A stretch of 64,000 nt of DNA from Nectonema munidae (lineage: Eukaryota; Nematomorpha; Nectonematoida; Nectonematidae). The DNA is taken from positions 62,001 to 126,000 of the forward strand of contig JAUIRK010000643.1 of assembly GCA_030549495.1 (NCBI GenBank), read 5' to 3'. This document shows positions 46,184-57,609 of the stretch, piece after piece. How positions within the stretch are numbered: the first letter of the stretch is position 1; each line of letters begins with the position of its first letter. The notes below the pieces were generated by a model. That model was not told the origin of the DNA. It did not search any database and saw only the letters and a program-made list of their open reading frames with translations. The translations under genes were made by a program, and so were the position numbers.

Positions 46184-49100
46184 AGGTTGTTATAGTTAGA
46201 TCGATGTGTGATTTATAAGGTTTGTCTTGATTCAGTTTCATAAAAGTTGGGTGTTTGTTATTGTCGGCTGTAGTTAAATTGTTGGAGGCCTATCTTTCGC
46301 TAAATCTCATTCACAACTGGTGCATCACCAATACTCATTCTGCATCTGACCATTGCTACATTACCTTTCAAGTTTATCTGCGACATATTCAATCAAAACC
46401 TTTCTGTCCTCAATTTGGAAATCAAATCTTTTGGACCTCATACTTTCAAAAACTTCAACTTAATCTAAGTCATAACCCTCTCAATACTGAATCAACAAAA
46501 AACATTGAACCATCTGCAACATACCTCAATAAAAATATTACATCTTGCATCCAAGCATCTACCCCAAACAATCAACAATTTAAAATGCAAAACGCCTACT
46601 TTTGGAATTCTCAACTTACATCCCTCAAAAAAGAACTTCGAGCCTCACTAAAACGATTAAAAAAATCATATACCCCTTCCTCTATCCAATCTTACTTCAC
46701 CCTCAAACATAAATTCAAAAGCGCCATCACACAAGCTAAAAAACAATCCTGGATCAAGTTCAGCAACCAAACCCGCTCAAATCCATCGAATCTAATAAAC
46801 AAACTCAAAAACAATAAATCTCAGACCCCTCTACCACAGCACCTTCTTCCAAACCTTCTGATACACAACATTCAGATAATATCTTCAACACAATGATTAG
46901 GAAATCAGTTCATCATCTTACACATAACACAGTAACCTTCTTCCCACCCATCACAGATAAAGAATTAAATCATACTATTAATAACCTCACATCTAAATCA
47001 TCCTCCAGCCTTGATTACATATTATCAAAACACATAAAAAAAAAGCTTATTACTTTTTAAAACCTCACCTCCTCAACATATATAACGCTTGCCTCAAACA
47101 TAGCTTTTTTCTAACATTTGGAAGATCTGCAAATTAATTCTCATTCCAAAACTAAACCGAAGCCATGACCAAATTAAAAACTGGCGACCCATTTCAATCC
47201 TTCCAACTCTTGGCAAAATTTTAGAAAAATTATTAAGAAAAGCCTATTACACTATATATTCAAAAACAACTTGATTCATCCAAATCAATTTGCATACCTC
47301 CCAAACAGAAATACTGAACTCGCATTGACTCGCCTCTCACTCTTACTAGAACACACCCTCAGTCACAACAACATTGCGACAACCACATTTCTAGATATCG
47401 ACAATGCGTTTAACTCTGCATGGCACCCTGCAATCCTCCACAAACTTATTGAAAATAAATATGCACTTTATATTATCAAATTCATACAAAACTACCTAAA
47501 CAACCGCATTTTAATTTTCTTCCACAACAACAACATCCACATTAAACAACTCTCCCTTTCTACACCACAAGGGGGTTGCCTTTCTGACATCTTATGGCTC
47601 ATACTTATTCTGATGATATTCTCTTAACATTTACCAACCCAAATCAAAACACAAACATCACTAATACTACTAACCTCTTAAACCAAATCGATACACTTGC
47701 ACCAAAATACAAAATCCATTTTAACACATCCAAGCTCAATGTAATTCACTTTACACGCAAAAGAATCTCACCACAACCTCTTTACACAAATTCATCTAAT
47801 CTCATCACACCTGTCTCCCATCTAGAATATCTTGGCATTACTTTCCAATCCAACCTAAAATTCTCTCAACATCTAAAGAATGTACTCTCCAAACTAACAT
47901 CTACAATCTTCTTATTCAAAAAAGCCATATCATACAAATGGGGTCTCCACAGAAAAATTTCCAAATATATATACTCTTCTATTTTCTTACCTATTATTCA
48001 ATACGGCATTCTATCATGGGGTGACACTTTAAAACTACAAAATACCAGAACCCTCATAAACAAGATTCAACGCACCTGCCTTATCACGATTACAAACGCC
48101 TATCACACTACCTCAACTTCTAAACTCGAACTTTTCACGCACACTCTCCCTATCCTATATAAACTACAATTAACAATTGTAAATCATTACTCCAAAACTT
48201 TCAAAGCATTACCCTCTATCCATCACTTCACCACGTTATACACACCCTTCTCATCCAAAATGCTTTCATATTTTGTCACCCTCTGCAACAAATACATTCT
48301 ACATCTTACCCACTACTCTATATCACCTGAAATCCATCCTATCTCTCTTATTCATCCTTCTAAAATTACGCCCTACAATCTGGTCTTATGCAAACACAAA
48401 AACATCGCTATCAACCTAATCAAAAAGCAACGCTCAGATCCTACTCTTACAAAACACTTATTTATTTTTACCGACGGTTCCATAACTGCATTCCATGCTT
48501 CAGCTGCCTACGCTTTTTACATCACCAATTCTCTAACTCCGTTTACATTTATGGTCTTACATACTGACTCCAACACCTCATCATACGAAACAGAAACTCT
48601 TGCTATTTTAGCTGTCTGTAATCACCTCATAGAGTCTCCCGCACAGTCCACCTGCACTGAAAACAATAGTATTGACAGATTATCTTAAACACTACCTTCA
48701 AACACGTATTCTTTTATCTTACCTTCTCTCCCTTTATCCACTATCATTAAAGCCGCATATGCATCTATACTGAACACATGGTCGGTCATCTCTTAATATC
48801 CCACCACCCTTGATAAACTTTGCCATTCACAACAAAACATCACTCTCTCCCGCAACTCCATCAAGTGGTTCTCATCACACTGCCCAACCTATCCCTACTT
48901 CTATAGATTCAAACTTCACAACAATCCATTATGTAGATTTGGTTGCCCCTACATCGAAACACCCCTACACATAATTCTCTATTGCCCAATTTATAACGAT
49001 TTACGTGTTAAACTACTTAATTTCTGTAACCTACACTTTAACGAACCTCCTACTTCTCTATATGATTTTTTACAACATCCAATTATACTTCAAGAAATCT

Positions 49101-49359
49101 CCATTTTAATTAACAAAATAGAACCAATCCTTATCGCACACCAAAATCTTATTCAACCCACACTACTTAATTAATTATACTCTTATCATCCTTTACTTTA
49201 TATACTGAACACAAATACTACATACAATTTTCTCCTAGAATAATAGAATTCTACAATGTTTCTTCAAATAAATTCCACGCAATCATCAAATCTCAAAGTC
49301 TAGCAACCTGCAAGCATATGAGCCAAAGCTGGAAAGTGCTTAGAGATTTCCTCACTCAC
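46184..49359 (+). mobile_element. I-group LINE with RNase H, nested in the CR1-like LINE
   Basis: This 3.2-kb element has strikingly C-rich, G-poor coding, unlike its host LINE. From 5' to 3' it carries the end of an endonuclease (SASDHCYITF, 46345), a linker, a reverse transcriptase (NWRPISILPTLGKILEK near 47185; FLDIDNAFNSAWH; STPQGGCLSD; YSDDILLTF), an RNase H starting FTDGS near 48470, and a C-terminal CRFGC...H..YC zinc motif near 48935. It is 5'-truncated. RT is broken between PQGGC and YSDD, where the usual intervening residues are missing, and again elsewhere. RNase H plus a TPQGG motif suggests the I/LOA/Outcast group. Confidence 0.85.
47594..48688 (+). pseudogene. I-group LINE ORF2 fragment: RT palm to RNase H
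   Basis: The longest open frame in the nested LINE (364 aa). It begins at YSDDILLTF, contains LEYLGITFQSNLKFSQHLK (thumb region), IIQYGILSWGDTLK, NKIQRTCLITITNAYHTT, and FIFTDGSITAFHASAAYAF with YETETLAILAVCNHL of an RNase H fold. This is LINE sequence, not a host gene. Confidence 0.8.
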
Positions 49360-49377
49360 TCTTACAATTATAATGAT
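49360..49377. repeat. Target-site duplication, right copy (18 bp)
   Basis: Exact repeat of 46166-46183. Confidence 0.92.
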
Positions 49378-51310
49378 GAAGTTTTTTCATAAGATAAATA
49401 TATAAAGTCCTATTCCAATTCTTTTTTTTTAATGAAATTTGTATTAACGAAATATTAATTGCTTGTAACGAAATGAAGACTAAAAATTGATCTGGCCATG
49501 ATGATATATCTAATAAAATAGATAAAATTGCCGTTCCCTTTATTTTGAATAATCTACTTCACCTATTCAATAAAATGTACAAAGATGAGACATACCCAGA
49601 AACATTAAAATTAACAAATATAATACCTGTATATAAATCTGGTAACAAATCTGGACCTAGTAATTATCGTCCGATATCAATTCAACCATTTTTTGGAAAA
49701 CTCTTTGAAAAAATTATTTTCACAAGGATGAACATTTTTATTTCTAAATATGATTTATTGAATAGTAATCAATTCGGTTTTAGATCCAATGCATCCACAC
49801 AAGATGCTATTGCAGCTGTTCTTAGTGATATTAACTCATCATATGAACACAAATTACAAGTTTGCTCCTTTTTTCTAGACTTAAGCAAAGCTTTTGATCG
49901 GATTAAACATAAATTGCTTATTTTAAAATTAGAGAAATATGGCTTTAGAGGTAAGTTCTTAAATTTAATCAAAAATTATTTATCTGATAGGAAATGTTAT
50001 GTCAAAATAAATGGGGAAAATTCAAGGATTAATTGTTCAAACAACGGTGTTCCCCAAGGCTCTGTTCTGGGACCTCTTCTTTTCAACCTCTATGTTAATG
50101 ATATATTTAACCTTAAGGATGATAATTTCAGTCTTTACTTGTATGCTGATGATTGTGTTATCACCTACAAAAGTGTTAACTTAAAGAAAGATGTTGATAA
50201 AGTAAATTTATTTCTTGATAAAATTAATAGCTGGTGTATCAACAATTATCTCTCCATCAATATGAATAAAACTCAATACATGATATATAATTATAGATAG
50301 TCCTGCATTAAATTTTAAACTGTCTCAAACTACTTTGGAAGAAGTTAAGTTTTATAATTACTTTGGAGTTATCTTACAATCCAACTTATCATTTAACATG
50401 CCTTTTAAAAAGGTTATCAAGGATGATCCATGCTTTTAGGTTATATAACTAATATAAGGTCCATGCTAACAGTGAAATCTAGGTTAATTTTGTTTCACGC
50501 CTTCTTTCAATCAAAAATTAGTTATTGTAATTTAATTTGGGCTTCAAATAGCATCACATATAGTAATAAACTACAGTCCTTATAAAATAGAGCTGTCAAA
50601 TTCGTTGAAAGTGAACAGCCAGATGTCATAAGAAAAAGATATGGTATTCTTACGATCGAGCAACTTAATCGCATGACACTTTCTACTTTTATGTACAAAA
50701 ATCTATTTCTTCCATTTTATTTTTCAAAATAGTTTTTAAGTAATTATAGGATACATTCCCACAACTTGAGAAATAATGTTAATATTTTTGTGAAGCAATG
50801 GCCAAATGCTCATATACGCAATACGCAATATTTGGAATTGTTTACCTTTGCACATAAGATATTTACAAAATATAAAATCTTTCAAAAAAAACTTAAAGCA
50901 CACTTATGTGGATTAGATTAGCTGATCAATTTCCGTAAGATATAATGATTTATTGATTTTTGTTTGTTCTTATTATTTTTTTGGTGGTTTTGCTTTTCTT
51001 TTTTTGTTTAGAACCAATCCAGTCACGCATTCTTGATTTCTTAGTCCTACCCTCTAACTTTACTCAAATTCTCGCAATTCTCATTTCATACTGCTCTTTA
51101 CTTTCACATTAATATTTTTTATTTATTTAATTTTTTATTCAATTGTTCATCACTTGTAATCGCTTAACTTTGTAAAAATTGTATACTTAAATTATTATCC
51201 TCATTTTAACAAATTTGCAAGCTTATAATGTTTAAGGATTTATTATATTATAGAAGATATAAACATATTGTTTTGTTCGTTTCAAATAATAAATACCTAA
51301 ATACCTAAAA
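49360..51310 (+). mobile_element. CR1-like LINE, 3' part (reverse transcriptase and tail)
   Basis: The open frame 49545-50300 has NYRPISIQPFFGKLFEKII, NQFGFRSNASTQDAI, FFLDLSKAFDRIKHKLL, GVPQGSVLGPLLFN and LYADDCVIT, all standard RT blocks. Coding continues in broken frames (VKFYNYFGVILQSNLSF; HLRNNVNIFVK). The 3' end is marked by AAATACCTAAATACCTAAA near 51288, a short tandem tail repeat as used by CR1-group LINEs. Confidence 0.88.
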
Positions 51311-51505
51311 ATTTAATGAATTTTCAAAAATTTTCTCTTGTCTTTAAATATAAGATTTCATTACTGAATTGATTTTATATTTCGGTACTCTTTGTTTGTG
51401 GAAATTTTTTTTTTAATTTTTTCTATATCTAAGTTAACCCTATCAGTGACAGGGGGCTATTTTAGCCCCCTCCCCCTCAACTAAAATTTCTCTTGTACCA
51501 AATTG

Positions 51506-51572
51506 GCTACCATACTTCGTGACATTCCTAGAATACTTTTGCTACCATACTTCGTGACATTTCTTAAAATTA
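51506..51572. repeat. Direct repeat pair of about 35 bp
   Basis: GCTACCATACTTCGTGACAT occurs at about 51507 and 51541 within the TTAA element. Confidence 0.85.
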
Positions 51573-51849
51573 ATAGCTCCAACTTTTGATACCATTGTCA
51601 TGGCAGTTGAATGAACTTTTCATGCCTAAACCTATCAATCAAAATAAAAAGTTAAACTTTTCCAGCAAAATTCTGATAGTATCTCTAGTTAAGCTTATAA
51701 CTTTGGCAAAGAGAAATAAATTCATTTGTGAAACTAAAAATTTGAATATAGGCTTTGGAGAATAGCATGAAAACAAATCGTTCAAAAATCAGTACAATAT
51801 ATCTGACCGCAAACATACCACGATTTTAAAAAAATCACAAACTAATCAA

Positions 51850-52575
51850 AAATGTTAAAAAAAAACTTTTTATAACTACTTAAATAAAGAGTTAATTTTT
51901 TCAATTGGGCTGTCATATGTCAATCAATTTTTTGATAAAGTTTGATTGATTTTTTTTTTAAATAAATATGACCATAGTGTTCGGCACACTTTAAAATGGG
52001 TATATATGTGTAAAAAACTTTGTATATCCATTTAAACTAAAAGTTACTTTTTTTAGTTGAGCTGTCATATATCAATCAATTTTTGACAAGTTTGATTGAT
52101 TTTTAAATAAAATAAACATTGTAACGTATTCAGCATACATGAAAACGGGTACATATAAATAGAAAACTTTGTATAACTATTTAAACTAAAAGTTTCTTTT
52201 TTTCAGTTGAGCTGTCATATATCAATCAATTTTTTGACAGGTTTGGTTGATTTTTAAAAAAAAATAAACGTGACCATCGTGTTGAGCACACTTGAAAATG
52301 GGTATATATGTGTAAAAAAACTTTGTATAACCAATTAAACTAAAAGTTTTTTTTTAGTTGAGCTGTCATATATCAATCAATTTTTTGACAGGATTGGTTG
52401 CCTTTTTTAAAAAATAAACGTGACGATCGTGTTCAGCACACTTGAAAATATGTATATATGTGTAAAAAATTTTGTATACCCATTTAAACATAGAGTTTCT
52501 TTTTTTAGTTGAGCTGTCAAATATCAATCAATTTTTGACAAGTTTGATTGATTTTTATAAAAAATAAATGTCATG
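51850..52575. repeat. Tandem repeat, five units of about 150 bp
   Basis: GCTGTCAT (GCTGTCAA in the last unit) occurs at 51909, 52061, 52211, 52362 and 52513, i.e. every 150-152 bp. Each unit runs GAGCTGTCATATATCAATCA, TTTTTGACA.GTTTG.TTGAT, GTTCAGCACACTTGAAAA and TATATATGTGTAAAAAACTT. The first unit is the most diverged. Confidence 0.92.
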
Positions 52576-52718
52576 ATCAGATTCGCAATCAATCATTGAG
52601 AAAATTTTGTAAAAATTTGCAATCATTCAAGAAAAACCGAGGGGGGAGGGGGGGCAAAAATAGCCCCCCCCCTTTCGTCAGTGAGGAAATAAAAATTGGC
52701 CGTCACTAATAGGGTTAA

Positions 52719-54020
52719 AGAAATGAGTTTAGAAGTGCAAGATATTCGAGGCCAAGGCTATGACAATTATAGTAACATGAAAGGTCACACATCTGGAGTA
52801 CAAACGCGACTATTGAAAGAAAATTCTACGGCATTTTTTGTACTCTGTGCATGCCACAATTATAACATATTACTTGGAGATATAGCGAAGTGTTGTCCAG
52901 ATGCTATAACATTATTTGGCTTCTTGCAAGCTATCTACACATTGTTCTCAGCATCAACTAAAAGATGGGCTATTTTCAAAAAATATGCAACTGGGTTATC
53001 AGTGAAACCACTGAGCATCACAAGGTAGGAGTGTCACTTTGATAGTAGCTATTCGTTATCAAATTGGAGAAGTATATGATGCTTTTGTTGAAGTACCAGA
53101 AACAACAAATGTGCCGATGGTAAAAGCAGAAGCTGAAAATTTAGCCAATAGGCTAAAAGACTACAAATGTCTTGTTTTACTGATATTTTGGAATGAAATA
53201 CTTTTCAAGGTTAACTATATAAGCAAAGAACTACAATGTGAGGCAAAAGATATCAATGAAAGTATGAAGTCATTTGAAAAACTCTTATCGTGGTCAAAAG
53301 ATTTTAGAGAAAAGGGTTTTAATGATATTCTGATAAATGCAAATGAATTGGCTGAATCTGTTGATTTACCATCCAAATCAAGAAAATTTCATGAAAACTA
53401 AAAAGGTAGAAGGAACAAATGTTTTACATGTATCGAATGGTCAACCCATAGATGATGCTAAAGAATCATACAGAGTTCAGTTCTTCAACTTAGTTTTAGA
53501 TCAAGATATTCAGTCATTAGAGAGGAGATTTGAACAACTTAAAGATCATATAAAATTGTTTGGATTTATAAATTATTTCCAAAGTATACCTAAAGCGGAA
53601 ATGAGAGAATACATATTGAAAATAGAAGCAGCTCAACCAATTACTTCAATAAAACAAGACACTGAAGGAAAGGCAGTACTAAAAAAACAAAGACGTTAAT
53701 GGGTATACATTGGCTGAAGAATTCCAAACTCTGAATGCTTTTTTTTCAATCCAGAATCAAGCCCTGTGCTCTATTTTAATATACAAAAAAATAGATTTAC
53801 AACATTTCCTAATGTTTTCATCGCCCTTAGAATATATTTAACGATCCCAATAACTGTTGCATCAGGAGAAAGAAGCTTTTCAAAACAATAATGAATTAAA
53901 ACATACTTGAGATCTACGATTTCTCAAGAAAGACTCAACAGTTTGGCAATGCTTTCTATAGAAAGCCCAATTGCTAAAGCCATTGACTTTGAAAATAAAA
54001 AAGCTAGAAGAGTCTTCTAA
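52719..54020 (+). mobile_element. hAT transposase relic (ZMYM1-like type)
   Basis: DIRGQGYDNYSNMKGHTSGV and VLCACHNYNILLGDIAKCC give the first catalytic region; LFSASTKRWAIFKK and a SITRWE block follow. Then frames at 53039-53401 (AIRYQIGEVYDAFVEVPE), 53337-53699 and, near 53850, PITVASGERSF with the C-terminal dimerisation piece LAMLSIESPIAKAIDFENKK. Three or more frame changes and stops break it. The 5' part is missing where the TTAA element sits. Confidence 0.85.
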
Positions 54021-54369
54021 GATTATATGTAATTACTTTTTATAATTTAATTTTTTTGAGTCGGGTTTTGCATCCAGAGGAAGAAATATCTCTCTTATCT
54101 GGAAGGGTGAATATTAGACCAAGAGACTCGTAATCCATTCAATCCCAAAGACACTTTTTTTTTAAAAATGATTAAAACTTTAATATCGTATTTAATAATA
54201 TCGGTTGCAAGTTACCTATGTCAAAATTTTTTAACATGAGTCTTTTTTAACTTAAAAAAAGCTGTCCTATATATAGTTAGCTGGGATCCAACGGGTACAA
54301 AAACTAAAGTGGGTTTTATTTATTAAAAAAGATTTGTTTAAAACAGTAAAAATTATTTATTTCATAAAT

Positions 54370-56066
54370 TAGCATAAATATGTCATTTTATTTTTGATGA
54401 GAGATAGAAAAACCTTTGACGTGCAGTCCAACTTTGCATTTATGGCATGAAGTTTTCGCTTTTCCTGGACATATTGCACATCGCTTTTGTTTTTCATTTT
54501 ACTCCACAATATGATCGTAATGATCAAATCATACTTCGTTGGAAACTCGCGCATCTATCTTTGAAGAAACTATATTTTGCTTTTTTTTTGCTTCTTTCGT
54601 TTCTTTGGAAGTAAAAGTTTGCTACTCTTCGTTTGAAAGTCATGTGATCTAAAGGATCGTGTTCATTTGATAGGCTGTTACTGTATATGATCCAAGCATT
54701 GTGTAGGGAAGCGTCTACAGCCCAAGCAAAAAAAGAACACGACCATTTTTTGAGCGAATTCCAATACGGTAAAGAGAAATATTCTGGTCCATTCTATAGA
54801 CGCCGCACATTCCTCTATTGTATTTTGAAACCAAGAAATGCTGACTTACTTTTATTTTTTTATTTTCAGCCACTGACCATCTTTCTACTTGTTGAAGAGG
54901 ATTTATTCCAAAGCCATTTGAAATCATATTTACCACACCACAGTCTTTCTAGTCTTTCTAGTTTCTTTGAAAAAAGAACACTTTACTCGATTTGATTTTA
55001 CAGTTCCTGTGTAACCATACAAAGGTCCTATTTTTTCTAACAATCCTACTGAAGAAAAAAAGTTATCAGCAAATATATGATAATTAAAATTCGGAAGATC
55101 TTAAATCAATTTCAAAACAACTGAACCTCCAAGTCCAATGTCCTGTTCAATCAAATCTCCAGCTCCAGTATAAGGCAAACAATTCGCGAAATAACCTGAA
55201 GGTGTGCATAAACACCAAATCTTATATCCAAAGCATATTGGCTTCTCCGTTATAAATTGCTTTGCAGAATGCCGACCATAGTATGGAAACATAGCTTCGT
55301 CAATGGATATATTTTGTTCAGCAGGAAAGTATTTGGTAAAATTCTGATTTATTTTGCTCAAAAATTCGCTGATTTTGAAAAGTTTATCATTGTTTATTTG
55401 TTCGTTATTTGCTAAATGCAAAAACTTCAAAATTTCATCAAAACGATTTCTTGTCATGCTTGAGGCAATTGCTTGATTATATACATCATCATTCTTTTCT
55501 CAATACATTTGTTTGTTGGCAAGCACGATATTCCAGATGTAATCAAAATGGCTATAAAAACTTTAAATTGTTCTTCATTTAACGTGAATTGATGATTACC
55601 TCTTTGTTTTGAATATCTAATGATTCAGAAAAGATAAATTTGATAACTTCATTATCCAAAAAATTTTCAAACAATTCAACCGGCGAATATTAGTTTCTTT
55701 GTAAATTTCTACTACATAAAAACTTAGAAGACATGTCAGGCAAATCGTTTTTAGAGTATTTGTATGAATTTGAACTTTTTTTATTATGTGAGAGTTTTCT
55801 TCTTTTCGTTCGAACTGCTTCATTGGAATCAGCTGAAAGAGATGATGACTGGGAATAATTCACAGAAGCGTAATCGCTAAAATTACAAGTACTTGATGAT
55901 AAAAGCTGTCTTTTGCTCAAATTGTCAATAGTCCCACCTACATCTTCATCACCACTATCTTCATCTGTAATACTGCCTACTTGTTCAGGTGGAGTTATAA
56001 AAAATTTTCATTTCTCAAAACTTTCCATATTTTCAATATATTCGATTACATCATTTACATACATTT
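54370..56066 (-). mobile_element. piggyBac transposase relic (PGBD3/4-like)
   Basis: Minus strand, N to C: acidic FITPPEQVGSITDEDSGDED followed by VGGTIDNLSKRQL; MTRNRFDEILKFLHLANNEQ; EQNISIDEAMFPYYGRHSAK (first catalytic D); FGYKIWCLCTPSGYF; FADNFF (second D); RGMCGVYRMDQNISLYRIGI, where the third catalytic D of the GGVD motif reads Y; and a cysteine-rich tail RCAICPGKAKTSCHKCKVG. Several stops and frame changes (about 56010, 55450, 55100, 54930) break it. The long open piece is 55101-55457. Terminal repeats were not found. Confidence 0.9.
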
Positions 56067-56514
56067 TACTTGTTTTATCTAACAAAAATAAAGTTTATAA
56101 AATAAATAAAATAATAAAATTTAATTTAATAATATAAATAAAGAAATTATTTTTTTTATTTATCTAATAAAAATAAAAAAAGTTGTTTTTATTTTGTTTT
56201 TTTAAGTAAAAATTACATTAAAATTTTTTTACTGCGTCAACTAGAACAAACAAACAAACAAAAAACATTGAAAGTTTGTTTTATTAAAAAATAATTTTTT
56301 TAGATCCCTATTAAATTTCCCTAGTTCAAAATCATTAAAATTTTTTCATCCTTTTTCATCTAATTATAAAATGGCTGATAAAATATATTTGTGATTCTTA
56401 GTCTGGAAAGGTATCAGTTTCCTCAATTAATCCGATAAGTATTATCTTTAAATCTTTTGAATTTACGTTTTAATTTATACCTTTTGAGGTTTTGAATTTA
56501 ATAATTGCTCGTTT

Positions 56515-57609
56515 ATGAGTGAGGGTGAATATAAGGACGAGGGAACCTATAAGTGTTCTCAATGTTCTATTTTAACCGAAGAGATGATCCAATGTGATAA
56601 TTGTTTTGAGTGGAAATGTTTTGATTGTCAAAATTTCAATAAAAGTTTTTTCAAAACACTTGATAAATTTAGCCAGCATGGTTTTCGTTGGCATTGCATC
56701 GAATGCAGAAATAAAAATCGAAGTTCGATTAAAGAGATTTTTGATATAGTAAAAGATTTGAAATCACAAATTGATGAACAAAACTCAATTATCAAAAAAA
56801 CTCAGTGAACAAGTTGAAGAGCTTAAAACACCTAGAGTTGAACAAAAGTTGTCTTTTGCTGAAGTAATAAGCAAGAAAAATGATAAATCAAAAAATTTTT
56901 GTACCAAAAATTGTATAGTTGTGGAACCAAATCAAGAATTTTTATCTGGTAAAAAAATGAGGCTGAAAAATTTCTGCATGAAAATTTGAAGTCTAAATGT
57001 AATATAAATAAAATTAAAGTTTTAAAATCCAAAAAGCTGTTAATTGAGGCTTCCTCTACAAAGTGCCGCAATAAAATCGAAGATGAATTGAAGGAAAAAT
57101 TTAAGACAACGCAACTTGAAAATATAGTTCCGAAATTAACCCTCAAAAGAGTTTCAAATTTCATAGAAATGAACGAAATAAATGAAAAAATATCATCACA
57201 AAATGATATTAAAGTTGAAGATATTATTTCAGTAGAAAAATATAAGTTCAATTCCCATAAAGACCATTATGGAATTGATGTGGAATTTGATAAACAAGCT
57301 TTAACTAAAGTGCTAAAAGCAGGTAAAGTATATATTGGATTTTCATCATATCCAATAATCCCTACTTTACCGCGTGTAAAGCAGTGTTCAAATTTTCTTA
57401 AACTAGGACACTTTAAAAGTTTATGTAAATCAAAATCACAATATTGTTCTCTTTGTGGAGATAAAGATCATGAATACACGAATTGTTCTTCAGAAATAAC
57501 AACTTGCAAAAATTGCAAAGATAAAGGAATGCAAGCTGATCATCACCCATTTTCAAAAGAATGCCCTCTTAAGAAAAAAATATACGATAATTTGTTGATA
57601 AAAAAATGA
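56515..57609 (+). pseudogene. LINE ORF1: PHD finger and CCHC zinc knuckles
   Basis: The PHD-like finger is CSQCSILTEEMIQCDNCFEW, then CFDC, then WHCIEC (residues about 14-68). A coiled-coil-prone linker follows. At the C-terminus are zinc knuckles: CSLCGDKDHEYTNC and CKNCKDKGMQADHHPF...C, preceded by CSNFLKLGHFKSLC, in which the second Cys reads Phe. Frame shifts near 56800 and 56985 interrupt the frame. ORF1 binds the element RNA in related LINEs. Confidence 0.8.

Larger units (their letters stand above)
51438..52714. mobile_element. piggyBac-like (TTAA) non-autonomous element carrying a 150-bp satellite
   Basis: TTAA at 51434-51437 and 52715-52718. The ends are CCCTATCAGTGACAGGGGG and, inverted, CCCTATTAGTGACGGCCAA. 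Just inside each end is a G-run/AT/C-run near-palindrome (GGGGGCTATTTTAGCCCCC on the left). There is no transposase. About half of the 1277 bp is a tandem repeat. Confidence 0.85.

Noticed and set aside
47594-48688. Host gene with a 364-aa ORF
   Set aside because: It carries LINE reverse-transcriptase (YSDD) and RNase H blocks and sits inside a flanked insertion.
49545-50300. Stand-alone reverse transcriptase gene
   Set aside because: It continues the endonuclease part at 45.0-46.2 kb once the nested LINE is set aside.
51438-52714. CRISPR-like array
   Set aside because: Units of 150 bp repeat along their whole length with no unique spacers, inside a transposon in eukaryotic DNA.
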